This document shows, piece by piece, positions 1 through 7,055 of a stretch of 54,400 nucleotides of DNA. The notes under the pieces are model-generated. The model was not told the origin of the DNA, made no database searches, and saw nothing but the letters and a program-made list of their open reading frames with translations. The first letter of the stretch is position 1, and each line of letters begins with the position of its first letter. A program made the position numbers and the translations under genes. Source of the stretch: Kiritimatiellota bacterium (GTDB lineage Bacteria > Verrucomicrobiota > Kiritimatiellia > RFP12 > UBA1067); NCBI GenBank assembly GCA_009778475.1, contig WRJS01000008.1, positions 1 to 54,400 on the forward strand. The letters run 5' to 3'.

Positions 1-105
1 ACGGCACGGCACGGCACGGCACGGCACGGCACGGCACGGCACGGCACGGCACGGCACGGCACGGCACGGCACGGCACGGCACGGCACGGCACGGCACGGC
101 ACGGC
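1..105. repeat. (ACGGC)n microsatellite, 21 copies, cut by the window edge
   Basis: Twenty-one perfect tandem copies of the pentamer ACGGC run from the left edge to position 105. The full array may be longer because it is truncated by the window. A 5-nt unit cannot stay in frame if it changes copy number, so it is probably non-coding, although it could be the end of a phase-variable reading frame to the left. Confidence 0.97.
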
Positions 106-236
106 CTTATTTTATGTTATACAGAAATTTTGCCGTCAAGGCAATTTCTTTCTTCAAACCTTGCTCTGCGGACAGCGACCTTTTCTCGGGTTTCCATGTG
201 CGCAGGTAGCAAACGCAGTAGGGCTTAAGGGGGGAT
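106..236. other. Upstream region of the Sel1-repeat gene
   Basis: No gene is seen here. A small inverted repeat (TTGCC / GGCAA around 130-144) lies in an AT-richer stretch. A purine run, AAGGGGGG at about 228-234, just before the ATG at 237 is a plausible ribosome binding site. I could not pick a convincing promoter. Confidence 0.4.
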
Positions 237-1859
237 ATGTCACGGCATCATGACGGGGGGCTCGATTGTGCAAGGGTTGCGCGGTCCAGCAGGGGTTTTG
301 CAAGGGTTCGGACGGTTTTCACGGTCTGTGTCGTCATCCTGCTCATGTTCTTCTTAGGGTGGACCGTGAAAGTTGTCTTGCCCGGTCTGTTCGCAAAGGC
401 GGTATCGATTTTCCGTTTCATTGCCCTGCCTCTCGCCTCTGCGGCAACGGTGGTTTCGAGTCATCTGCTCTACTTCGTTTCGGAGAAGACGGTTTCCATC
501 GCGATGGCCTCGCTCGCGCTGCTCCTGCTGGGGAGCATCATGTGGATGGCCAGGAAAAAAATGCGCCTGCGGTACTGGGCTGCGGTCCCTGCCGCCGTTG
601 CCGTCGCATACGCGCTGCTGCCGTCGGGCCTCCTCCCGGACGGGATAGGTGCGCATCTCCCGTTCAACGGTTTCGACACGCTCGTCTTCCTTGGCGTCTC
701 CATGGTGACGGTGGGTTGCTGTTTCGCGGGCTCCACGCTTGCGCTGGCGAAGCTGCGCTACGAGGCAAGGCGCGGGGACGCGCACGCGCAATGGCGGCTC
801 GGCCTGCGTTATGGCGCGGGCGACGGCGTCGGCAAGAATGTCGTGACCGGCGTTTACTGGTTCCAGAAGGCGGTTGAGCAGGACCACGCGGGCGCCCTGT
901 TCGAGATGGGCAAGTGCTATTACGACGGCGAGGGTTTGGACGATGACCGCGCGCAGGCCGTCTCATGCTTTCTCAAGGCGGCAGAGCAGGGGCACGCCGG
1001 CGCGCACTATTACATGGGCTTGTGCTGCGAAGAGGACACGGCGCTCGACCGCCACCTCGCAAAGGCCGCCGCATGGTTTGAAAAAGCCGCGGCCAAGGGA
1101 CACGCGGAGGCGCAGTTCCGCCTCGGGATGTGTTACAAGAATGGTGTGGGCGTGCATAAGAGCGACAAGCATGCCGCCGAGAATTTCGCCAAGGTCGCCG
1201 CGCAGGGGCACGCGCACGCGCAATTCAACTTGGGACTCTGCTATTTCCACGGTCACGGCGTGAAAGCGGACATCGCGCAGGCCGCCGCATGGTTCAGGCT
1301 TGCCGCGCGCCAGAAGCTTCTGGAGGCGGCGAACTACCACAAGGAGACCGCCCAGTCCGCCAAGCTCTACCGCAAGGCGAGAAAACAAGGGGTGAACAAC
1401 AAGAAGGAGCAGTACCGTCTGGGGATGCGCTATCTTAACGGTGACGGCACGCCCATGGATACCAAGAGGGGCGCGGAATGGCTCAGGGAGTCTGCCTCGC
1501 AAGGGTTCGCGCCCGCGCAATACCGCCTTGGCCTTTGCTATTATAATGGCGAGGGTGCGGTGCAGGACCGCACGCTCGCCGTCCGCTGGTGCCGTAAAGC
1601 GGCTGACCAAGGGTACGCCATCGCGCAGAACGCCCTCGGCGAATGCTACCGCGACGGCGACGGTGTCACCCATAACCATAACCTCGCGTTCGTGTGGTTT
1701 GAGAAGGCCGCCAGGCAGAACTACCCCCCCGCAATCCATAACCTCGCCATTTGTTACGAGAACGGCGACGGTGTCACCGAGGATAACGCGAAAGCCCACA
1801 AGCTCTTCACCCGGGCCGTCAGGGTCGGGGTGAAAGAGGCGCAGGCCCATCTCCACTAG
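237..1859 (+). CDS. Membrane-anchored Sel1-like (SLR) repeat protein
   Basis: This 540-residue protein has an N-terminal membrane part and a repeat part. About residues 25-170 contain four to five hydrophobic segments, one followed by the basic stretch ARKKMRLR. From about residue 175 to the end there are around nine Sel1-like tetratricopeptide repeats of roughly 36 residues, each with the pattern AQxxLGxxYxxGxGVxxD...AxxWFxKAA (for example AQFRLGMCYKNGVGV). One repeat near residues 355-385 is degenerate. Sel1 repeats act as protein-interaction scaffolds; the partner cannot be told from sequence. The start is supported by the purine-rich AAGGGGGG about 5 nt upstream. The gene appears monocistronic. 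Sel1 architecture is clear, function unknown. Confidence 0.85.
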   Translation: MSRHHDGGLDCARVARSSRGFARVRTVFTVCVVILLMFFLGWTVKVVLPGLFAKAVSIFRFIALPLASAATVVSSHLLYFVSEKTVSIAMASLALLLLGSIMWMARKKMRLRYWAAVPAAVAVAYALLPSGLLPDGIGAHLPFNGFDTLVFLGVSMVTVGCCFAGSTLALAKLRYEARRGDAHAQWRLGLRYGAGDGVGKNVVTGVYWFQKAVEQDHAGALFEMGKCYYDGEGLDDDRAQAVSCFLKAAEQGHAGAHYYMGLCCEEDTALDRHLAKAAAWFEKAAAKGHAEAQFRLGMCYKNGVGVHKSDKHAAENFAKVAAQGHAHAQFNLGLCYFHGHGVKADIAQAAAWFRLAARQKLLEAANYHKETAQSAKLYRKARKQGVNNKKEQYRLGMRYLNGDGTPMDTKRGAEWLRESASQGFAPAQYRLGLCYYNGEGAVQDRTLAVRWCRKAADQGYAIAQNALGECYRDGDGVTHNHNLAFVWFEKAARQNYPPAIHNLAICYENGDGVTEDNAKAHKLFTRAVRVGVKEAQAHLH

Positions 1860-1949
1860 CATTTTAAACGCGGGCCACTAATTTTCCCGAAATCCCCTTT
1901 CCTTCCGAGGGCGTTTTTGGTATCGTATGCGTCGAACAGGAGAGATACG

Positions 1950-2498
1950 ATGAAAGCATTAGTCCTTTTGGCCGACGGTGTTGAGCCGCTGGAGGCGGTG
2001 ACAATAGTGGATGTGTTGCGGCGGGCGGAGGTGGAGGTCACGACGGTGTCGCTGACGGACAGCCTTTCTGTCCACGCCGCGCACAGGATGACGCTGGTTG
2101 CGGATACGCTGTGGCCGTCGCTCGACCTTGACGCGTTCGATGCCATCGTCCTGCCGGGCGGCGGCAAGGGCACGGAGAATCTCTTGGCGGATAACCGCGT
2201 CATCGAGGCGGTTCAGGCGTTCGCGGAGGCGGGGCGGTTCGTGGCGGCGGTGTGCGCCGCGCCGACGGTGCTTGCCGCGGCGGGGGTCCTCAACGGCTGC
2301 CGCGCGACGTGCTTCCCGGCGTGCGCGCAACTGCTGGGCAACGCGTATGATGATGCCCCGGTCATCGTGGACGGCAACATCATCACGAGCCAAGGCCCCG
2401 GCACATCGATGCTTTTCGCGCTGGTCATCGTGCAGCAGCTCAAAGGCGATGAGACCGCCCGCGACGTTGCCGCCCGCCTCTTGACAACCTTTAACTGA
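1950..2498 (+). CDS. DJ-1/PfpI (YajL/ThiJ) family protein
   Basis: A 182-residue single-domain protein of the DJ-1/PfpI superfamily. It starts MKALVLLADGVEPLEAV, and Glu15 fits the conserved glutamate that pairs with the nucleophile. The reactive cysteine is visible in the nucleophile elbow AAVCAAPTVLAAAG (Cys102). The ending SQGPGTSMLFALVIV also matches the family. Members include YajL-type chaperones or proposed deglycases and related stress proteins, so the exact activity is uncertain. I chose the ATG at 1950, preceded by CAGGAGAG with good spacing, over an upstream in-frame ATG at 1917. The E1 alpha gene begins 17 nt after its stop, so the two may be co-transcribed. Confidence 0.9.
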   Translation: MKALVLLADGVEPLEAVTIVDVLRRAEVEVTTVSLTDSLSVHAAHRMTLVADTLWPSLDLDAFDAIVLPGGGKGTENLLADNRVIEAVQAFAEAGRFVAAVCAAPTVLAAAGVLNGCRATCFPACAQLLGNAYDDAPVIVDGNIITSQGPGTSMLFALVIVQQLKGDETARDVAARLLTTFN

Positions 2499-2515
2499 AC
2501 GCTTGAAACGCTCAC

Positions 2516-3457
2516 ATGAATGCACTTGACGCTTATGGTCTGATGTTGGAAATCCGCTTCTTCGAGGAGGCGATCGAGCGCCTGTTCCTGGAGGGGCGCA
2601 TCATGGGGACGGCCCACACCTGCATCGGGCAGGAGGCCGTCGCGGTCGGCGTCGCGGCCGCGCTGGCGCCGCAGGACGCGATGACGACGACCCACCGCGG
2701 CCACGGTCATTTCCTCGCGCGCGGCGCGGACGCAGGCCGTGCGCTGGCTGAGCTCTTCGGCCGCGAGACGGGCTACTCGCGCGGGCGCGGCGGCAGCCAG
2801 ATGATGATGGACACCTCCATCGGCTTCTACGGCGCGAACGGCATCACGGGGGGCAGCATCCCCTTCGCGACGGGGCTCGCGCTCGACGCGCAGATGCGCG
2901 GCTCGGGGCGCGTCACGGCGTGCCTGTTCGGCGACGGCGCGTCCAACCAAGGCACGTTCCACGAGACGCTAAACATCGCCTCGCTCTGGAAACTCCCCGT
3001 GCTGTTCATCGCGGAGAACAACGGCTACGCCATGTCCACGCCGACCGCCAGCGGACTCGCGAACCCCTGCATCGCCGACCGCGCCAAGGCCTATGCCATG
3101 CCGGGCGTGACGGTTGATGGAAACGATTTTTATGCGGTGCGTGACGCGGTCGCGCAATTCGCCGCCGCCGCACGGAACAACGAGGGCCCCGCGCTGATCG
3201 AGTGCATGACCTACCGCTTGTCGGGCCATTCACGCGGCGACCCGCGCATCTACCGCACACGCGAAGAGGAGGCCGCCGCACAGCAGAACGACCCCATCCT
3301 GCGCATGGAGAAACACCTCGCGCTAACCGCCGAGGACATCTCCGCGCACCGCCAGAACGCCCTCGCGAAAATCGACGCCGCCATCACCTTCTGCGAGTCG
3401 TCGCCCCTCCCCGACCCCGTCGCTTACATTGCCGATGCCACAGGACACTATGTTTAG
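2516..3457 (+). CDS. Thiamine-diphosphate-dependent E1 component, alpha subunit (pyruvate/acetoin dehydrogenase type)
   Basis: At 313 residues this matches the alpha subunit of alpha2-beta2 2-oxoacid or acetoin dehydrogenase E1. The thiamine diphosphate motif begins at GDGASNQGTFHETLNIA and runs into ENNGYAMST. The phosphorylation-loop-like segment YRLSGHSRGDPRIYR is also typical. E1 decarboxylates the 2-oxoacid (or cleaves acetoin) and passes the two-carbon unit to lipoyl-E2. The beta subunit lies 295 nt downstream, but no E2 or E3 gene is in the window, so the substrate is open. No strong ribosome binding site precedes the ATG; the gene follows the DJ-1 stop by 17 nt and may be translationally coupled. 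Confidence 0.88.
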   Translation: MNALDAYGLMLEIRFFEEAIERLFLEGRIMGTAHTCIGQEAVAVGVAAALAPQDAMTTTHRGHGHFLARGADAGRALAELFGRETGYSRGRGGSQMMMDTSIGFYGANGITGGSIPFATGLALDAQMRGSGRVTACLFGDGASNQGTFHETLNIASLWKLPVLFIAENNGYAMSTPTASGLANPCIADRAKAYAMPGVTVDGNDFYAVRDAVAQFAAAARNNEGPALIECMTYRLSGHSRGDPRIYRTREEEAAAQQNDPILRMEKHLALTAEDISAHRQNALAKIDAAITFCESSPLPDPVAYIADATGHYV

Positions 3458-3752
3458 CTTCATTTTTGACAGGATTTACAGGATTGAACAGATTAACAGG
3501 ATTTATCAGGATTAGTAAAAAAAGGAGAGAGCAAGTCATGGATTATCACGGTTTCCAGCGTCTCAAAAAAATCCTGTTAAATCCTCTTAAATCCTGTTAA
3601 TCCTGTCAAAAGAAGAGAGAGAATGGTATAAAATGCGAACAGTCACTGCTTACTGCTTAGCTTCATGTTTGACAGGATTTACAGGATTGAACAGATTAAC
3701 AGGATTGCCTTGCAATCTAATCCTGTCAAAAGAAGGGAGACAATAGCGTAAA
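3458..3752. repeat. Period-9 repeat arrays (ACAGGATTT type) and duplicated 5' end between E1 alpha and E1 beta
   Basis: Right after the E1 alpha stop, near-identical 9-mers of the type GACAGGATT / TACAGGATT / AACAGGATT run to about 3510. Reverse-oriented copies (AATCCTGTT type) fill 3566-3610, and a second forward array lies at 3668-3710. A block of about 45 nt (TCCTGTCAAAAGAAG through AAAATGCGAACA) occurs at 3601 and again at 3721, exactly 120 nt apart. The second copy contains the true E1 beta start; the first contains a decoy ATG at 3633 that opens a 37-codon frame ending at 3746. The forward and reverse arrays can form a long hairpin. Confidence 0.9.
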
Positions 3753-4733
3753 ATGCGAACAATCACTTTCACACAAATCATCCGCGAGACGCTTGCCGCC
3801 GAGATGCGGCGGGATGCGTCCGTCTTTTTGATGGGCGAGGACATCGGCGTTTACGGCGGCGCGTTCGGCGTGACACGTGGGCTTATCGACGAGTTCGGCG
3901 CGGCGCGTGTCCGCGACACGCCCATCTCCGAACAGGCGCTCACGGGCATCGCCATCGGCGCGGCGGCGGCGGGTCAACGCCCCGTCATCGAAATCATGTT
4001 CATGGACTTCATCACGCTAGCGGTTGACCAGCTGGTGAACATGGCCGCGAAGCTGCGCCCAATCTACGGCCTCGACTGTCCCCTCGTGCTGCGCACACCG
4101 TCGGGCGGCGGGCGCGGCTACGGCGCGACGCACTCGCAGTCGCTCGAACGCCTCTTCACGGGCATCCCCGGACTGAAAATCGCCGCGCCGTCCAACGCCG
4201 CCGATGCGTCGGGCCTGCTCCAGTCCGCCATCCGCGACAACGCCCCCGTGCTGTTCCTCGAACACAAGCTGCTCTACCCCCTGCGCTTCGAGGTCGCCGA
4301 CGAACTCCCCGCGCCCATCCCGTTCGGCGTCGCGAACTGCACCCGCGCGGGCAACGACGTCACCCTCATCGCGTGGTCGTACATGGCGCACCTCGCGAAT
4401 CAGGCCGCTGACCTGCTCGCGCAAGACGGCATCGAGGCGGAGGTCATCGACCTGCTCACGCTGAACCCGCTCGACATCGGCATGATTGTGGATTCCGTGA
4501 AGAACACGGGGCGCGCGCTGATTGTCGAGGAGGGCCCCAAGACGGGCGGCTTCGCGGCCGAGATCGCCGCGCAGATTATGGAACAGGCGCACGACTACCT
4601 CGAAAAGCCCGTCCTCCGCCTCGCCTCCCCCGACTGCCCCGTCCCCTCCGCCAAGCACCTCGAGGCCGCCTGCATCCCCACCGCCGCCGACATCGTCTGT
4701 GCCGCGAAGCGGCAATTAGAAATTAGGAATTAG
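3753..4733 (+). CDS. Thiamine-diphosphate-dependent E1 component, beta subunit
   Basis: A 326-residue transketolase-like pyrimidine-binding subunit that pairs with the E1 alpha encoded upstream. Family signatures seen are FLMGEDIGVYGGAFGVTRGL near the N-terminus, RDTPISEQALTGIAIGAA, EIMFMDFITLAVDQ and RTPSGGGRGYGATHSQSLE, plus a C-terminal transketolase domain with VIDLLTLNPLDI and VEEGPKTGG. The ribosome binding site AAGGGAG lies near 3733. The last residues (QLEIRN) and the stop codon are encoded by a period-7 repeat array (AATTAGA/AATTAGG), so the native C-terminus may have been replaced when the array arrived. No E2 is visible nearby. Confidence 0.9.
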   Translation: MRTITFTQIIRETLAAEMRRDASVFLMGEDIGVYGGAFGVTRGLIDEFGAARVRDTPISEQALTGIAIGAAAAGQRPVIEIMFMDFITLAVDQLVNMAAKLRPIYGLDCPLVLRTPSGGGRGYGATHSQSLERLFTGIPGLKIAAPSNAADASGLLQSAIRDNAPVLFLEHKLLYPLRFEVADELPAPIPFGVANCTRAGNDVTLIAWSYMAHLANQAADLLAQDGIEAEVIDLLTLNPLDIGMIVDSVKNTGRALIVEEGPKTGGFAAEIAAQIMEQAHDYLEKPVLRLASPDCPVPSAKHLEAACIPTAADIVCAAKRQLEIRN

Positions 4734-4818
4734 AAATTAGGAATCTCCCATGCTCGTCATTCGTCATTTCAATTCTCAACTCTTGATTCCTAATTCCTAA
4801 TTTCTAATTCCTAATTAT
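4717..4818. repeat. Inverted pair of period-7 arrays (AATTAGA/AATTAGG)
   Basis: Heptamers AATTAGA and AATTAGG alternate from within the end of the E1 beta gene to about 4745. The mirror image (TCCTAAT/TTCTAAT) runs from about 4783 to 4818, ending just before the glycosyltransferase ATG. The two arms of about 30 nt are almost exact reverse complements separated by about 38 nt, so the transcript could form a long A-U-rich hairpin. Confidence 0.9.
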
Positions 4819-4822
4819 CCCC

Positions 4823-5710
4823 ATGTTCTCCCTCATCACGCTCTCCTATAACAAGCTCTCTTGCACGAAGCGCTGCCTCTCCGCGCTCATCACGGATTCC
4901 GTCACGGACGAGCCGTGGGAGATGATCGCCGTGGACAACGGCTCGACCGACGGCAGCGGCGAGTGGTGCGACACCGAGCTCGTCGCGCTCGGCAAGGCGC
5001 ACGGCGTACCCGTCACCGTCCTGCACAACGCGGGCAACATCGGCTGCTCCTACGCCCGCAACCGCGCCATCGCCGTCGCGAAGGGCGAGCACCTCGTGTT
5101 CGCCGACAACGACATCGCCCCGCGCACACGCCGCTGGATGCCTGTCCTGCGCGACGCGCTCGCGGCCGTCCCCCGCGCGGGCATGGTCGGCGCGAAGATG
5201 GTCTATCCGTGGCGCCCTTACCCCATCCAGTGCGCCGGGGTCGGCATCTCGCAACGCGGCCACATCTGCTTCCGCGGGCGCGGCGAGCCAATCGACGACC
5301 CGCGCTTCAACCGGCAGGAGATTGTGCAATGCCTCATCAGCGCGTGCCTCCTCATCCCTGCGGGACTCATCCAGAAACACGGCGGGTTCGACGAGGCGTT
5401 CCATCCCGTGCAGTTCGAGGATTTCGATCTCTGCTACCGACTGCGCGAGGCGGGACACGAGGCCGTCTATACCCCAGCGGCGGAGATGTACCACTTCGAG
5501 AGCGTCACCACGCAAGGTACCCCCACCGTGCGCAACGCCGCCGTGGTCGTGCGCAACGGCCTGCTCTTCCAGAAACGCTGGCGGCACCTCTTCGCGGCCG
5601 AAAACGGCCCCGCCGAGGACGCTTGCCGCTGGCGCAAAATCGAGCCTGTGCCGTTTGACGCCATCGGGGCGCTACCGTTGGATTCGCCCCATCGTGGATT
5701 TGAGATTTGA
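4823..5710 (+). CDS. Glycosyltransferase family 2 (GT-A fold)
   Basis: A 295-residue soluble GT2 enzyme. It opens with the nucleotide-binding strand FSLITLSYNKLSCTKRCLSA and continues with VDNGSTDGSGEW and NIGCSYARNRA. The metal-binding D-x-D is ADND (Asp95-Asn96-Asp97). The acceptor-side motif QFEDFDLCYRLREAGH and the substrate loop IPAGLIQKHGGFDEAFHP are typical. It probably transfers a sugar to a surface polysaccharide or glycan; donor and acceptor are unknown. No Shine-Dalgarno sequence is seen because the start sits at the end of the period-7 array. The final residues GFEI and the stop are encoded by another period-7 array (TTTGAGA). Confidence 0.88.
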   Translation: MFSLITLSYNKLSCTKRCLSALITDSVTDEPWEMIAVDNGSTDGSGEWCDTELVALGKAHGVPVTVLHNAGNIGCSYARNRAIAVAKGEHLVFADNDIAPRTRRWMPVLRDALAAVPRAGMVGAKMVYPWRPYPIQCAGVGISQRGHICFRGRGEPIDDPRFNRQEIVQCLISACLLIPAGLIQKHGGFDEAFHPVQFEDFDLCYRLREAGHEAVYTPAAEMYHFESVTTQGTPTVRNAAVVVRNGLLFQKRWRHLFAAENGPAEDACRWRKIEPVPFDAIGALPLDSPHRGFEI

Positions 5711-5740
5711 GATTCGATTTGCACAGAGGGCATCTCTGTG
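5694..5740. repeat. Period-7 array (TTTGAGA) at the glycosyltransferase stop, followed by a hairpin
   Basis: Three imperfect heptamers (GATTTGA, GATTTGA, GATTCGA) span the end of the glycosyltransferase gene and supply its stop codon. A perfect 7-bp inverted repeat follows (CACAGAG at 5722-5728, CTCTGTG at 5734-5740, 5-nt loop). It lacks a T-run, so it is a weak terminator candidate at best. Confidence 0.65.
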
Positions 5741-5811
5741 AAACGCCGTGTCTCCCCGTGCAACATTTGTTTGAGACTCGGATAAACGTGCAACAATTTT
5801 CGTCACTCTTC

Positions 5812-5840
5812 TTGCCAAGCGATTGGGAATGTGATATTTT
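5812..5840 (+). promoter_or_regulatory. Probable sigma-70-type promoter of the dprA-topA unit
   Basis: TTGCCA at 5812-5817, a 17-nt spacer and TATTTT at 5835-5840, 46 nt before the dprA start. It matches the TTGCNN-N17-TAtacT pattern that recurs through the window. Confidence 0.55.
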
Positions 5841-5886
5841 CTCTTTCCTTTAACCGACAGGACTGTGCAGGAATGCGAGGTTTAAC

Positions 5887-7005
5887 GTGACAGAACGAGA
5901 GGCATTGATTGCCTTCAACAGGATACAGGGTGTTGGCGCGATGACCGCAAGGCGCGTCGCTGATGCGCTGGGGTCGGTTGCCGCCGCGTGCGGGCGTTCG
6001 GCGCAGGAGCTCTGCGCGATACCTGGTGTAGGGGATGAGCGCGCGGCGTTGCTGGCGAGGGAGCTTATCCCTGAGCGTGCGGAGGAGGAGCTTGAGCGCG
6101 CGTCCCAGACGGGCGTGACGCTGGTGACGTGGCTTGACGACGCTTACCCCGCGCTGTTGAAGGCGATCGCGGATCCGCCGCTGGTGCTGTATGTGGCGGG
6201 GGAGGTGCCGGCGCTGGACACGCTCTCGGTGGCGATCGTGGGGACGCGCCACCCGACGATGTACGGGCGCGAGACGGCGCAGCGTTTCAGTTATCAGCTG
6301 GCGGCGGCGGGCTACACGGTGGTGAGCGGGCTGGCGGAGGGCATCGACACGGCGGCGCACGTGGGGGCATTGAAGGCGAAGGGGCGGACGGTGGCGGTGC
6401 TGGGGGGCGCGCTGGACTGCCTGTACCCGAAGAGCAACACGGGGCTGGCGCGGGAAATCGTGGCGGGCGGCGGGGCGGTGGTCTCGGAGTATGCGTTCGG
6501 GCGGCAGCCGGATTACCAGACGTTCCCGATGCGCAACCGTATCGTGAGCGGGCTGTCGAAGGGCGTGCTGGTGGTGGAGGCGCCGACGAAGAGCGGGACG
6601 CTGATCACGGCGAACTGGGCGGCGGATCAGAACCGCTCGGTGATGGCGGTGCCGGGGCGGGTTGACTCGGGGGCGTCGGCGGGGTGCCACAAGCTGCTGA
6701 AAGAGGGCGCGAAGCTGGTGACGGCGGTTGAGGATGTCGTCGAGGAGTTGCAGGATTTGTTTGCGGCGCGCCCGGCGCGGGCGGCGGCGCGACCGGCGGA
6801 GGCGGCGGAGGCGGCGCGGCCGGAGCCGGGCCTTTCGGCAGAGGAGCGAGCGGTGTTGGCGGGCGTGGCGGAGGAGGGGACGCATGTGGACGCGCTCATC
6901 CGCAGCACGGGGCTGGCGGCGGGCAAGGTGAACGCGGTTTTGGTCGGGTTGCAGATACGGCGGCAGGTGCGCCTGTTGCCGGGCGGGTTTGTGAAGCGGG
7001 TGTAG
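5887..7005 (+). CDS. dprA: DNA processing protein DprA/Smf
   Basis: A 372-residue DprA, the single-stranded-DNA-binding protein that loads RecA during natural transformation. An N-terminal helix-hairpin-helix/SAM-like part (residues about 1-70, IPGVGDERAALLA) is followed by the Rossmann core with VAIVGTRHPTMYGRETA, VVSGLAEGIDTAAHVGA, VAVLGGALDCLYP and FPMRNRIVSGLSKGVLVVEA. An Ala/Arg/Glu-rich linker (about 295-320) leads to a C-terminal winged-helix-like segment. The start is GTG at 5887. The topA gene follows 50 nt downstream, an arrangement seen in many bacteria. A period-7 array (TTAGTTT) begins at its stop codon. Confidence 0.95.
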   Translation: MTEREALIAFNRIQGVGAMTARRVADALGSVAAACGRSAQELCAIPGVGDERAALLARELIPERAEEELERASQTGVTLVTWLDDAYPALLKAIADPPLVLYVAGEVPALDTLSVAIVGTRHPTMYGRETAQRFSYQLAAAGYTVVSGLAEGIDTAAHVGALKAKGRTVAVLGGALDCLYPKSNTGLAREIVAGGGAVVSEYAFGRQPDYQTFPMRNRIVSGLSKGVLVVEAPTKSGTLITANWAADQNRSVMAVPGRVDSGASAGCHKLLKEGAKLVTAVEDVVEELQDLFAARPARAAARPAEAAEAARPEPGLSAEERAVLAGVAEEGTHVDALIRSTGLAAGKVNAVLVGLQIRRQVRLLPGGFVKRV

Positions 7006-7036
7006 TTGGTTAGTTTTTAGTTGTTAGTTTTCAGCA
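7003..7036. repeat. Period-7 array (TTAGTTT) between dprA and topA
   Basis: Starting at the dprA stop codon, heptamers TTAGTTT, TTAGTTG and TTAGTTT follow one another up to about 7036. It is the same sequence family as the arrays at 26411-26498 and 34575-34706. Confidence 0.75.
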
Positions 7037-7055
7037 CAAAGCGGAAGGAGAGAAG

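Noticed and set aside
963..1862. 299-codon open frame on the minus strand under the Sel1-repeat gene
   Set aside because: It mirrors a GC-rich gene with clear Sel1 repeats; its composition (His/Arg/Gly/Val-rich) has no family features.
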